Counted from the stretch's first letter, positions 50,531-59,400 are shown. The stretch is 64,000 bases of DNA from Alkalicoccus halolimnae (GCF_008014775.2 NZ_CP144914.1:558001-622000); one strand, 5' to 3'. A program made the numbers and translations. Notes: a model not told the origin generated them from the sequence alone.

Positions 50531-52711
50531 TTAATTAACGGAAACTTGAACGGGATTTTCGTTTTCTGCTTCTTCCTCTGCTGTGAAGACAATATTGTCA
50601 CCGTTGGCTGTTACTGAGTAGCCGTCAACTCCTCCGTCCAGCGCTGTGGCTGCTTTTACAGCAATGATATCAACAGCATCGCCTTCACGTACATCTACTT
50701 CTGCCGATGCGGAAGGGTTCTCTGTCGTAATCGTAATCGTGCCTGAAGCAGAAGCTTCATTTTGAACAGAAGCCTGGACAACGGATTCCGTACCTTCTTC
50801 CCCTGCACGGGCTAGAGAACTGGAACCATCGTTGCCAATGACGATATTGTCTGTGGACGTAAAGGTCAGTTCATTATCATCAGAGCCTCGTTCTTCGGCG
50901 TTGGTTATTGCCAGGGCACGTCCACCGTCTGCGTTGGTATTTTCAAAGGAAAAGCGGTCAAGGTGATCGTTATCCTGGCTCTGATAAGTTTCCAGTGCTT
51001 CAATAAGCAGATCGACCTGCTGGGCGGAGCTGCTGTATTCATCAGCATTAAACGTCAGCTCCACCGCCCGGTTTGTCGGTGTTTCAATGGAATAATCGGC
51101 TTCTTGTTCCGTAGTTTCGATAAAGACAGTGACACCGTTAAACGTAAATTCCCCGTTTTCAATGCCATTATCTCTCGCTTCAAACTGGCCGGTATCCCAC
51201 CGGGCTGCAACAGGATCTGTGCCTACTGTGTCTTCGCTTCCGGAGGCGATATTAACCTCAGGATCTCCTTCTTCTGTTGATGCAGCCTGATCAACAGCCT
51301 GCAGCTGCAGCGGTTCCTCTTTTGCTTCTTCCGTAGAAGCAGTGAAAACAATAGAATTATCTTGGGAGCTTACATCGTACCCTTCGATGCTTCCGGAAAG
51401 AGCGTCGGCGGCTTTTTCTGCAATGACAGCAGGGCTGTCTCCTTCTGACACGTCAAAGGAAACTTCGGTTTCAGGATCCCACGTGGAGATAGTAAGTGTG
51501 CCATCGGCGGCTGCTTCATTTTGTACCCCGGCCTGGTAAATGGCTGTCGTGCCGTCTGCACCGCTTACAGTAATACTGCTGGCATCATCATTACCGATGA
51601 CAACCGTATCATTAGTTGTAATGGTCAGATCGTTATCGGCCGATCCTTCTTCTGGATCACCGGTAATTTCAAGAGCCCGGCCGCCGCTGGCATTGGCATT
51701 ATCAAAGGAAAAACGGTCCAGCTCTTCATTGGCACTGTCCTGATACGCTTCCAGTGCTTCGATGAACAAATCAACCTGCTGACCGCTCGTCCTGTATTCG
51801 GAGGCATCAAAGTTCAATTCAACGGAACGGTTATCCGGTTCGCTGATTGTATAGCCGTCCACCGATTCTTCAGCGTTTACAGTCAGCGTGACACCATTAA
51901 AGGAAAATTCTCCATCTGTATCACCATTGGCCAACGTTTCAAATTGCCCTGTATTCCAGACAGCAGCGACGGGATCTTCACCGTTACGCTCTGTGGAAGT
52001 GTTACTAATGGAGACATTGGTTTCTTCTCCTGCTTCCATTTCTTCAATAATTTTATCCTGTACGCCTTCTTCTCGGAAAAGGAAAGTTGCAAAGTCTTCA
52101 CGCTTCACATCGTTATCCGGGCGGAACGTGTTGTCAGGATAGCCGTCTGTCAGGCCTTCTTCATAGATCGAACCAATTTCTTCTTCATAAAAATTGCCGT
52201 CGATGTCGGTGAACGGTACTTCTTCCTGTGCTGGTGGGAGATCGAAAGCACGCGTCATGATAATAGACATTTCACCTCGGGAAAGGGTTTCTTCCGGGCG
52301 GAATGTGTCATCCGTATGCCCTTCAATGATCCCCATTTCCGCTGCTGCAGCAACTTCGTCATAGAAATAATCTTCTTCGTCCACGTCAGTGAAAGAAGGG
52401 TCCCCGGAAGAGTCGCCATTTTCATAACCGAGAACACGGGCAAGCAGAACAGCAGCGTCAGCGCGGGTAAGATCTTCTCCGGTGCCGAACGAACCGTCGC
52501 CCATCCCTTCAATCAAATTTCCCTCTGTCATAAAGAGGACAGGATCCGTATAATATTTGTCTTCCGGCACGTCGTTGTAAGGGTTATCTGCTTCTTTATC
52601 AGCAAAGCGGTCTTCTTCGGCCGAAGCTGCTCCGGCTGTACCACTCCAGATAACAAGAGCAGAAACAGCCCCTGCAATAAAGTGTCGATACGTTCGAGGA
52701 TTGTAAGTCAT
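50531..52711 (-). CDS. SLH-domain surface (S-layer-like) protein with tandem repeat domains
   Basis: The 726-residue exported protein has a signal peptide ending ASA (about residue 31), then three SLH domains (about 44-96, 106-158 and 167-216; NPYNDVPEDKYYTD, FTDVDEEDYFYDEV, FTDIDGNFYEEEI) that bind pyruvylated wall polymer. Two tandem units of about 230-250 residues follow, each opening DPVAA-W-TGQFE and carrying a FNGV-x-V/L strand and ALE-YQ/QQVDL segment. The whole is extremely acidic, as expected for a halophile surface protein. AAAGGGAG precedes the ATG at 52711; the upstream frame has no site. It may be the main S-layer protein. Confidence 0.88.
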   Translation of the reverse strand: MTYNPRTYRHFIAGAVSALVIWSGTAGAASAEEDRFADKEADNPYNDVPEDKYYTDPVLFMTEGNLIEGMGDGSFGTGEDLTRADAAVLLARVLGYENGDSSGDPSFTDVDEEDYFYDEVAAAAEMGIIEGHTDDTFRPEETLSRGEMSIIMTRAFDLPPAQEEVPFTDIDGNFYEEEIGSIYEEGLTDGYPDNTFRPDNDVKREDFATFLFREEGVQDKIIEEMEAGEETNVSISNTSTERNGEDPVAAVWNTGQFETLANGDTDGEFSFNGVTLTVNAEESVDGYTISEPDNRSVELNFDASEYRTSGQQVDLFIEALEAYQDSANEELDRFSFDNANASGGRALEITGDPEEGSADNDLTITTNDTVVIGNDDASSITVSGADGTTAIYQAGVQNEAAADGTLTISTWDPETEVSFDVSEGDSPAVIAEKAADALSGSIEGYDVSSQDNSIVFTASTEEAKEEPLQLQAVDQAASTEEGDPEVNIASGSEDTVGTDPVAARWDTGQFEARDNGIENGEFTFNGVTVFIETTEQEADYSIETPTNRAVELTFNADEYSSSAQQVDLLIEALETYQSQDNDHLDRFSFENTNADGGRALAITNAEERGSDDNELTFTSTDNIVIGNDGSSSLARAGEEGTESVVQASVQNEASASGTITITTENPSASAEVDVREGDAVDIIAVKAATALDGGVDGYSVTANGDNIVFTAEEEAENENPVQVSVN

Positions 52712-52924
52712 AAAAAAAACTCCCTTTTTCAATATAATGATCATTTTCTTCATCGTGAACTATTGCAACATAATAATTCACAATTTTACATATTGTCCCT
52801 TTACCTTGTTCTCCATTTATTCAAACGTGGGATTACATTTATTGATAGTTTTTGTTGAAGGAGATAAAGAATAAATTCCTTTTAAAATGTTTATATATGT
52901 TGGACTTAATAATTCGTTTCCGTT

Positions 52925-53015
52925 TCTGCAAACAACCGCTTTCTTTTCCATGGGGGCGCAGGGCCGGTCTCAGCTAATCCCTTCCCCCCCTATGGTCGGG
53001 CGGGATGAGGCTCCT
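52925..53015 (-). repeat. Mosaic repeat, partial copy
   Basis: Its reverse complement has CATCCCGCCCGACCATAGGG, GGGATTAGCTGAGACCGGCC and CCCATGGAAAAGAAAGCGG, the right half of the 25566 copy. It ends near the promoter of the lacI-type gene. Confidence 0.6.
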
Positions 53016-53116
53016 CCTTTTTCCGCAGTGCCTTCCGGATGTGATAAAATTTCAATGGAAGTATTAATATCCAATAGATCATATAAACTAAGAATCAGAA
53101 AATTATAATATTAGGG

Positions 53117-53145
53117 TTGACTTCTTTATGAAAGCGCTTTATCAT
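53117..53145 (+). promoter_or_regulatory. Promoter of the lacI-type gene with an internal cre site
   Basis: TTGACT and TATCAT are spaced by 17 bases. The spacer contains TGAAAGCGCTTTAT (53129-53142), close to the CcpA cre consensus, so catabolite repression of the cassette is likely. Confidence 0.65.
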
Positions 53146-53159
53146 TTAAAACAACTTCC

Positions 53160-53173
53160 TGATTACGTATTCA
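53160..53173. promoter_or_regulatory. LacI-type operator 1
   Basis: TGATTACGTATTCA differs by one base from the palindrome TGAATACGTATTCA at 54251. It lies after the -10 of the regulator gene, suiting autorepression. Confidence 0.7.
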
Positions 53174-53216
53174 CAAGCGAATATTGTCTTGAAGTTTCAA
53201 GAGGAGAGGTAGCAGA

Positions 53217-54212
53217 ATGGTGTCATCCAAAGATGTAGCAAAGTATGCAGGAGTATCTCAATCAACTGTGTCGAGGGTGCTGAATGACCCTTCCAAAGTA
53301 AATGCTGACAATGTACGCAAAGTCCAGGAAGCCATGAAGGCACTTAAATACCGGCCTAATTCGGTGGCAAGGTCGCTCGTCAGTAATCAGACTAAAACAA
53401 TCGCTCTCATTTCAGGACCGCTTCACAATCCTTTTTTCGTGGAGACTACTACATCGATCGTTAACTACGCAGAAGTCAAAGGCTACCGGACGATGGTGTT
53501 TTTTGAACATACAGATGAAAACCGGCCGGTATACGATGCAGTACTCGCTGAACGGGTAGACGGAATTTTACTCTCTTCCATTTTTCGGGACGATAGTATA
53601 TTTGATGAATTACACGCATTAAATATACCTATTGTGATGTACAACCGAAGACATAACCGCGGAGGCAATTACGTCGAAATTGATAATGAACTTTCAGGAT
53701 CAATCGCAGCCTCTCATCTGCTGGAACTGGGGCACAGAAACCTTGGTTTAATCGGGGGGCCGGATTATACTTCGACGTTTCATGGACGTAAGACAGGGTT
53801 TGTTCGGGAGTATGAAAGATGGTTAGGACAAGCATTCCCTGAGGAGATGATAGTTGAAACAAATACGACAGAAGCTGCTGTGCACCAGGCAGTACTTGAT
53901 TTAACTAGCCGCAAGAAAATGCCTACTGCAATTTTTGCAGCAACGGACGCTATTGCTTTTTTTGCCATGGATAAACTGCAGGAGATAGGATACAGCATTC
54001 CTGAGGATATAAGTATCTGCGGGATGGATAATGTTAATTTCGCAAGCCACCAGTCTTTTCAGCTTACTTCCATCGGTCAAAAAGGACCTAAAAATCTTGG
54101 ACTTATAGGGGCGGAACATTTGATTGATTTAATAGAGGAAGAGCCTCTTGAGGAAGTTCAGATTACGCTTGAACCGACATTGTACGACCGCAAAACAACC
54201 AAACCAATTTGA
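53217..54212 (+). CDS. LacI family transcriptional regulator of the alcohol/aldehyde cassette
   Basis: The 331-residue regulator has the N-terminal HTH SSKDVAKYAGVSQSTVSRVLND and hinge YRPNSVARSLVSNQT, followed by a periplasmic-binding-protein-like effector domain (about 60-330) with LISGPLHNPFFVE and AATDAIAFFAMDKL. GAGGAGAGG precedes the ATG. Two near-identical TACGTA-centred palindromes flank the gene, one in its own leader and one before the aldehyde dehydrogenase gene, so it should repress both itself and the cassette until an inducer binds. Confidence 0.92.
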   Translation: MVSSKDVAKYAGVSQSTVSRVLNDPSKVNADNVRKVQEAMKALKYRPNSVARSLVSNQTKTIALISGPLHNPFFVETTTSIVNYAEVKGYRTMVFFEHTDENRPVYDAVLAERVDGILLSSIFRDDSIFDELHALNIPIVMYNRRHNRGGNYVEIDNELSGSIAASHLLELGHRNLGLIGGPDYTSTFHGRKTGFVREYERWLGQAFPEEMIVETNTTEAAVHQAVLDLTSRKKMPTAIFAATDAIAFFAMDKLQEIGYSIPEDISICGMDNVNFASHQSFQLTSIGQKGPKNLGLIGAEHLIDLIEEEPLEEVQITLEPTLYDRKTTKPI

Positions 54213-54215
54213 AAA

Positions 54216-54240
54216 GAGCCTGTAATAGGCTCGATTCTTT
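54216..54240 (+). terminator. Terminator between lacI-type gene and cassette
   Basis: GAGCCT and AGGCTC flank a 5-base loop, followed by GATTCTTTT. It is weak, so partial read-through into the cassette is possible. Confidence 0.5.
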
Positions 54241-54250
54241 TCGAAAAATT

Positions 54251-54264
54251 TGAATACGTATTCA
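54251..54264. promoter_or_regulatory. LacI-type operator 2
   Basis: TGAATACGTATTCA is a perfect 14-bp palindrome 30 bases before the aldehyde dehydrogenase start. Together with the site at 53160 it defines the regulon of the LacI protein. Confidence 0.78.
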
Positions 54265-54293
54265 CAAACTGTGAGGGACGGGAGGAAATATAC

Positions 54294-55733
54294 ATGAATA
54301 CAGCAGTACAGACACGCGGTTGGTTTATAGGAGGAAAAGAAAGACATGCAGATGCCACCTATCCAGTTAATAACCCGTATACCAATCAGCCGCTGGCTTA
54401 TGTCGCAGAGGGCTCCAAGGAAATGATGAGAGAAGCAATTGAGGAAGCGCACAAAGCTTTTCAAATCGTAAAGAAAATGACAAAGAGGCAGAGAGCCCAG
54501 ATTTTATTTGAGGCGGCAGCCCTGATTGAGCTTGAAAAAGAAGAAGCGGCACAGATTATCTGCCTCGAGGCGTGTAAGCCGATAAAAGCAGCCCGGGGCG
54601 AAGTAGAACGAACGATTCAGACACTGCAGTTTTCTGGAGAAGAAGCGAAGCGTCTGGACGGGGAGTATCTTTCCCTGGATGCAGCAGCGGGCGGAGAAGG
54701 ACGGGACGCCTATACAATATTTGAACCAATCGGTGTCGTAGCCGCCATTACCCCTTTTAATTTCCCATTAAATTTAACCATTCATAAAGTCGGTCCGGCT
54801 ATAGCAGCCGGTAACACAATCGTTATTAAACCGGCGGAGCAGACACCGCTTTCGAGTTTATATCTGGCAGATGTATTAACGAGAGCCGGCCTGCCTGAGG
54901 GAGCAATTGCAGTCGTCCCTGGAGAAGGGCCTCCATTAGGTGAAGTTATGCTTGAAGATGAAAGAGTAAAGAAGATTTCTTTTACGGGCAGCCCAAGGGT
55001 GGGGAAGCTGCTTAAAAATCAAGCGGGGTTAAAGAAGATGACGCTTGAACTCGGCAGTAATTCTGCGATGTATGTAGATAAATCAGTTACAGATATGGAA
55101 GGGGTGGCAGATAAAGCAGTGCAGGGTGCTTTTTCCTATAATGGGCAGGTCTGTTTGAGTACTCAAAGGATTTATGTCCACAACGAAGCAGCACCTGCTT
55201 TTAAAAAAGCTTTTGTAGAAGGGACAAAAAAACTTCAGTTCGGGGCGCCGGATTCAGAAAGTACGGATGTTTCCAGTCTAATAAACAAGAATTCAATAGA
55301 TAGAATCCTTTCGTGGATTGAAGAAGCATCCTCCGCAGGAGCAGAAGTTTTAACCGGCGGACAAGCAGAGGCTAATGGCGTTCTGCCTACGGTTTTAGGG
55401 AATGTCCCGCCGGAGACGAAAGTTTCCTGTCAGGAAGTGTTCGGCCCTGTTGTACTTATTAATGAGGTGAAAGATGAAAATGAAGCGCTGGAAGCAATGA
55501 ATGACAGTGTTTTTGGATTGAACGCCGGTGTCTTTACTAACGATCTTAAACAGGCGCTGCATATGGCTCACGAATTGGAAGTCGGACAAGTTCTGGTGAA
55601 TGATGTACCTACGCTTCGATTTGATCACATGCCGTATGGAGGAGTGAAACAATCTGGATATGGCCGGGAAGGAGTGAAATACGCCATCAGGGAAATGTCG
55701 GAATTAAAAATGATAAGTCTGAATTTTTCTTAG
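54294..55733 (+). CDS. NAD(P)-dependent aldehyde dehydrogenase
   Basis: The 479-residue enzyme oxidises an aldehyde to its acid. Motifs are PFNFPLN with Asn156 for the oxyanion, FTGSPRVGK (230-238) for the cofactor, Glu252 in LELGSNSAM and the catalytic Cys287 in NGQVCLSTQR. The ELGSNS form (rather than ELGGKN) is found in lactaldehyde/sulfolactaldehyde and related ALDHs that act on small polar aldehydes. GACGGGAGG precedes the ATG. It is the first gene of the LacI-controlled cassette and would act after the iron alcohol dehydrogenase encoded at its end. Confidence 0.92.
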   Translation: MNTAVQTRGWFIGGKERHADATYPVNNPYTNQPLAYVAEGSKEMMREAIEEAHKAFQIVKKMTKRQRAQILFEAAALIELEKEEAAQIICLEACKPIKAARGEVERTIQTLQFSGEEAKRLDGEYLSLDAAAGGEGRDAYTIFEPIGVVAAITPFNFPLNLTIHKVGPAIAAGNTIVIKPAEQTPLSSLYLADVLTRAGLPEGAIAVVPGEGPPLGEVMLEDERVKKISFTGSPRVGKLLKNQAGLKKMTLELGSNSAMYVDKSVTDMEGVADKAVQGAFSYNGQVCLSTQRIYVHNEAAPAFKKAFVEGTKKLQFGAPDSESTDVSSLINKNSIDRILSWIEEASSAGAEVLTGGQAEANGVLPTVLGNVPPETKVSCQEVFGPVVLINEVKDENEALEAMNDSVFGLNAGVFTNDLKQALHMAHELEVGQVLVNDVPTLRFDHMPYGGVKQSGYGREGVKYAIREMSELKMISLNFS

Positions 55734-55867
55734 GAGATGTAAATGTCATTTCATCAAGAAGAAGCGCAATTGTGACCGAATCGTTCCTCTTTCAAAACTC
55801 TCTTGAACAGCCGGGAGTTGATGCAGGACCGCCTGTACGATTAAAAACAGTTGTAGAAAGCTTTTGA
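55734..55867 (+). pseudogene. Possible coding remnant behind the aldehyde dehydrogenase gene
   Basis: In the +1 frame relative to the dehydrogenase, from about 55736 to a TGA at 55865-55867, the DNA reads GDVNVISSRRSAIVTESFLF and ends RLKTVVESF. It reads like the C-terminal part of a protein but has no start. It may be what remains of a cassette gene deleted when the repeat arrived. Unrecognised. Confidence 0.3.
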
Positions 55868-56060
55868 CCGTTCCTCTATTTGTTGAAAGCCGGGTGAAAA
55901 GCCGGAGATGGTGAGGTCAGGAGGATTTAATGACGAGATGAAGATCCATCTCTCCCGACCCCAGGGAGGAAGAGTGAGGGCTTTCTCCGCGGCAGGCAGA
56001 GGAGCCGCAGGCAATCCAATAACAACACGGAGCTTTAACAGAGCCTATTTTCAAGGTGGA
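55868..56060. repeat. Mosaic repeat inside the catabolic operon
   Basis: AAGATCCATCTCTCCCGACC and CAGGGAGGAAGAG match the 25566 type, then CTTTCTCCGCGGCAGGCAGAGG, GGAGCCGCAGG and CACGGAGCTTTAACAGAGCC are the inverted left end of the 11799 type, and TATTTTCAAGGTGG closes it. It is a hybrid of both types between the dehydrogenase and the 161-residue protein genes. Confidence 0.7.
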
Positions 56061-56081
56061 TTTTAAGAAAGGAGTACTGCT

Positions 56082-56567
56082 ATGGAGATTCAAACATTGA
56101 AGTTTGAACCGAGATTTGAAAGACAGAGAGTTTATTACCCAAACCTGCTCACAGTCTGGACTGCTTCCTACCGGTCTGTTTTCGGTATAAGAGAAGAAAA
56201 AGTGGCGTTGATGACTAATCTTGTTAAAGGCGGATCAGGCTTTGTTTCCTCTCCACCCACCGTAAAAATGAAAGCGTTACCAGGGGAGGTACTTCCCGGA
56301 ATCATGTCTGTGGAAGAAGCAGAGGAGGAAGCGCATGAAACGATGCGGCGCCATTATTTGCATAAAGCCCGTTCCTGGAACGTGCCGACTTTCATTCATC
56401 ACAAAACGGAGAAAATATACGTGCCTTATGAATATTTTTTACAAAACACCCGATGGCTGAAAAAAGAAAGAATGTACCTGCATGAACCTGTTTCTCAATA
56501 TGAAGACCGATTAAAGAAATATCCGGAAATCGAAGCTTTTATTCAGATGAAGGAGGGGATTTCATGA
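56082..56567 (+). CDS. 161-residue protein of unknown function in the LacI cassette
   Basis: The protein is soluble by composition, rich in His, Tyr, Arg and Glu. Segments such as RVYYPNLLTVWTASYRSVFG, EEAEEEAHETMRRHYLHKA and WNVPTFIHHKTEKIYVPYEY stand out; the last is followed by a segment with LHEPVSQYEDRLKKYPEIEAF. It contains no motif I recognise and no signal peptide. AAAGGAG precedes the ATG, and its stop overlaps the start of the 32-residue peptide gene by ATGA, so it is expressed with the symporter. It could be an accessory or regulatory protein of the symporter, or an unusual enzyme of the pathway. Confidence 0.72.
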   Translation: MEIQTLKFEPRFERQRVYYPNLLTVWTASYRSVFGIREEKVALMTNLVKGGSGFVSSPPTVKMKALPGEVLPGIMSVEEAEEEAHETMRRHYLHKARSWNVPTFIHHKTEKIYVPYEYFLQNTRWLKKERMYLHEPVSQYEDRLKKYPEIEAFIQMKEGIS

Positions 56568-56662
56568 ATATGCTTGTAATTATGGCAGTGTTGATTATTG
56601 GAACTTGGATCGGTATGGCATTTGTCTTGTTTAAAACTAAGATCATGGATGAAAACGAGTAG
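56564..56662 (+). CDS. 32-residue membrane peptide, probable symporter small subunit
   Basis: The frame encodes one hydrophobic helix (MLVIMAVLIIGTWIGMAFVL) with a short charged tail (FKTKIMDENE). AAGGAGGGG lies just before its ATG, which overlaps the previous stop codon, and the symporter gene starts 14 bases after its end. Small single-helix accessory peptides are known beside Na+/solute symporters of Bacillota, so that role is inferred. Confidence 0.7.
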   Translation: MNMLVIMAVLIIGTWIGMAFVLFKTKIMDENE

Positions 56663-56676
56663 AAGGAGGGTAATAA

Positions 56677-58188
56677 ATGGATTCTAATATTGTTGTCTAT
56701 TCATGGATTTTCATGTCTCTGTTCATATTCCTGATGCTTGCTATGGGCTGGGTGGGAATGCGGCGCACGAAAACGCCGGATGATTTCGCTACTGCCCGTT
56801 CGAGTTACGGACCGTTTGTTATTGCTCTCGTTATAGCAGCCGGCATATCAAGTGGTTCCACATTCATGGGCATGCCCGGCCTGGCCTATTCGCTTGGAAC
56901 ACCATCCCTTTGGTATCCACTTTTATATCCGATCGCAACAGTGATTGGTATGCTTTTCGTAGCGAAGGTCATTAAGCGGTACGGCGATCAGTTCGGAACG
57001 AGAACAATTCCGGAGTTTATAGGAGAACGGTTCAACAGTAACTTTCTCAGACTTTGTTTAACTATCATATCGATTCTGCTTATTTTCTACGTCGTTTCTC
57101 AATTTGTAGCAGCGGCCACGATGTTCCAGACAATGATGGGAATAAATTATCAAACAGGTCTCATCATTACAGCAGTGGTGCTCGCCATTTATGTATTTAT
57201 GGGAGGTTCCCACTCTGATATTATCACAGATGCCATTCAGGGCTTCTTAATGGTTATCATTGCTGTAGTAGTATTTATTTCGTTTATGACAAGCTTCGGA
57301 GCTGTCGGAGGGTTCGGCGACATGCTCAATACAATAGCAGAAGAACGCCCTGAAGGCGGATTTAATCAGCTTTTCCTTGCTGGGGACAACACATACGGCT
57401 CCTTATGGCTCGTTGGTCTCTTATTTGTAGCACACCTTCCATTTGCTGTACTGCCCCACCTGGGCAATAAATTTATGGCTGTGAAATCTGGAAAAGATAT
57501 GAAAAAACTTATTATGTATTGTACGATTATTGCGACGATTCTTCCCCTTATGGCTTTAGGCGGAATGCTGGGAATAGCAGTTATAGGTTCTGATGCCGGA
57601 ATTTCTCCGGATCAAATTATACCGGTTCTATTCAGCGAGCTGTTTCCACCTGTAATCGCCGCATTTTTCGCAGTTGCTGTGCTATCAGCTATTATGTCCA
57701 CTTCGGATGGTCTGATTGTCTCTTTAACTCAACTGCTTGCAAATGATCTGTATCGTAAATCAATTGTACCGAAACTGAAAATATCAAAAGAACGAGCAGA
57801 AATTAATGAACTTCTTATCAGTCGTTACAGCACTTTCGTTGTTATTATTGCTGCGGTCATTCTTGCCTGGTCTCCTCCACAGTTCCTTTCCATTTTCATG
57901 TGGATCGGTATCGGTGGTATTATGGCAGCTACAGCAGGACCTCTTGTCGTAGGAGCTCTGTGGCAGCGGGCTACGAAGACAGCTGCAATCAGTTCGCTCG
58001 TAGCAGGGACAGTGTCTTATTGGATCATTTATCTTCCTTTCGGATTTAATTTCTCCAATCCTTTTGGAGCTTCCGGCATTGGAGTAATTATCGGTATGCT
58101 GACTATGTATTTTGTTACGATTGCGACGTCAGAAAAGAGCAGCAAAGGTGTTCCTTTAAGCAAAGAAAAACAAGTGAAGACAAGCTAA
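56677..58188 (+). CDS. Sodium/solute symporter (SSS family)
   Basis: The 503-residue protein has about thirteen helices. The SSS landmarks are the helix 1 region ALVIAAGISSGSTFMGMPGLAYSLG (Na2 site), the GTRTIPEFIGERF loop, IYVFMGGSHSDIITDAIQGFLM, and AFFAVAVLSAIMSTSDGLIV in helix 8, with SxxSTSD supplying Na+ ligands. GAAGGAGGG precedes the ATG. It brings in the substrate of the cassette with Na+; substrate type cannot be read, but the alcohol and aldehyde dehydrogenases suggest a hydroxylated organic compound. Confidence 0.92.
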   Translation: MDSNIVVYSWIFMSLFIFLMLAMGWVGMRRTKTPDDFATARSSYGPFVIALVIAAGISSGSTFMGMPGLAYSLGTPSLWYPLLYPIATVIGMLFVAKVIKRYGDQFGTRTIPEFIGERFNSNFLRLCLTIISILLIFYVVSQFVAAATMFQTMMGINYQTGLIITAVVLAIYVFMGGSHSDIITDAIQGFLMVIIAVVVFISFMTSFGAVGGFGDMLNTIAEERPEGGFNQLFLAGDNTYGSLWLVGLLFVAHLPFAVLPHLGNKFMAVKSGKDMKKLIMYCTIIATILPLMALGGMLGIAVIGSDAGISPDQIIPVLFSELFPPVIAAFFAVAVLSAIMSTSDGLIVSLTQLLANDLYRKSIVPKLKISKERAEINELLISRYSTFVVIIAAVILAWSPPQFLSIFMWIGIGGIMAATAGPLVVGALWQRATKTAAISSLVAGTVSYWIIYLPFGFNFSNPFGASGIGVIIGMLTMYFVTIATSEKSSKGVPLSKEKQVKTS

Positions 58189-58209
58189 ATTACTGGAGGT
58201 TGATGGCAA

Positions 58210-59391
58210 ATGGCTTTTCCTTTTATTTCACCAATAAGAATTGAAGCAGGAGAAAATGCACTGGAAAGAGTACCTTCTCTGCTTGAAAAATATTCTGCTG
58301 AAAAGATACTTGTGTTTGCAGATCCCGGCGTTGTATCAGCTGGGATAGCCTCAAAACTGACGGACCTGCTGGATAGGGAAGGATACGATTATTACCTTTA
58401 TGACGCATTGGAGCCTGAACCTCCTGTTGCGGTAGGGGATGCAGCAGCAGATGCAGTGAGGTCTGAAAAAGCGGATCTCGTCATTGGAATTGGAGGCGGA
58501 AGCTCGCTTGATATAGCTAAAGCCGCAGCTGTGATGCAGGGAAATGAAGGCTCGCTGGCGAATTATTTGAATCTCAGCGGGAATCGGGCTTTTCATAGTA
58601 AAGGAGTTCCCAAAATATTAATTCCTACGACAGCAGGAACCGGAGCAGAAATTACAGATATTGCTGTCTTTTCTCTGGAGCAGACGAAAGATGTACTAAC
58701 ACATGAATACCTGCTTGCAGATGCAGCGATAATTGATCCGGCATTAACTTATACAGTTCCCCCGAAAGTTACTGCTGCGACAGGGGTGGATGCTTTAACC
58801 CACGCCGTCGAAGCCTTAATATCAGTGAATGCGACGCCGCTGACAGATGCTCTGGCTATGGAAGCCATCCGGCGCATATCCGGCAGTCTGCGGACGGCTG
58901 TAGCGGAGGGTGAGAATAAAAAAGCACGCGACGATATGGCATGGGGAAGTATGATAGCCGGATTGAGCTTTTATAACGCAGGAGTCTCCGGAGTTCATGC
59001 TCTTGCGTATCCACTTGGAGGAATGTTCAAAGTGCCGCACGGGGAAGCGAATGCCGTTCTGCTTCCGTATATATTTGATTTTATCTGGCCGCATGCTCTT
59101 CCGAAAATGAAGATGATGGCAGACGCTCTCGGTGTCCTGGAAATTGAAGCTTCAGATGAAGAAGCTGCAAAAGCAGCGGTGAGAGAACTTCGTGATATTG
59201 TAAAGGATGTGGAAATTCCTCCTACGCTGAAAGAATTTGGAGTAAAGGAGAATGATCTCGACAAACTTGCAGAAGCTGCACTCGGTCAAAAACGGTTACT
59301 CGCGAGAAGTCCTAAAGAATATTCTCTGGAAGACATCCGCGGGCGGTACGAAGCTGCTCTGAATGGAACCCTTAATATTACAAGCAAATAG
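58210..59391 (+). CDS. Iron-containing alcohol dehydrogenase
   Basis: The 393-residue enzyme belongs to the Fe-ADH family (butanol dehydrogenase/1,3-propanediol dehydrogenase type). NAD(P)-binding GIGGGSSLDIAKA is at 93-105, PTTAGTGAEITD at 139-150, and the Fe ligands Asp194 and His198 (GVDALTHAVE), His263 (GVHALAYPLG) and His277 (VPHGEANA) are all present. ACTGGAGGTTG precedes the ATG, 21 bases after the symporter stop. It would oxidise an imported alcohol to an aldehyde for the dehydrogenase at the head of the cassette. Confidence 0.93.
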   Translation: MAFPFISPIRIEAGENALERVPSLLEKYSAEKILVFADPGVVSAGIASKLTDLLDREGYDYYLYDALEPEPPVAVGDAAADAVRSEKADLVIGIGGGSSLDIAKAAAVMQGNEGSLANYLNLSGNRAFHSKGVPKILIPTTAGTGAEITDIAVFSLEQTKDVLTHEYLLADAAIIDPALTYTVPPKVTAATGVDALTHAVEALISVNATPLTDALAMEAIRRISGSLRTAVAEGENKKARDDMAWGSMIAGLSFYNAGVSGVHALAYPLGGMFKVPHGEANAVLLPYIFDFIWPHALPKMKMMADALGVLEIEASDEEAAKAAVRELRDIVKDVEIPPTLKEFGVKENDLDKLAEAALGQKRLLARSPKEYSLEDIRGRYEAALNGTLNITSK

Positions 59392-59400
59392 TATTATTTC

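Noticed and set aside
51521..52858. Long plus-strand open frame (445 codons) opposite the SLH gene
   Set aside because: Same effect of acidic codon bias; Cys/Phe/Ile-rich text without domains, while the minus frame has a signal peptide and SLH domains.
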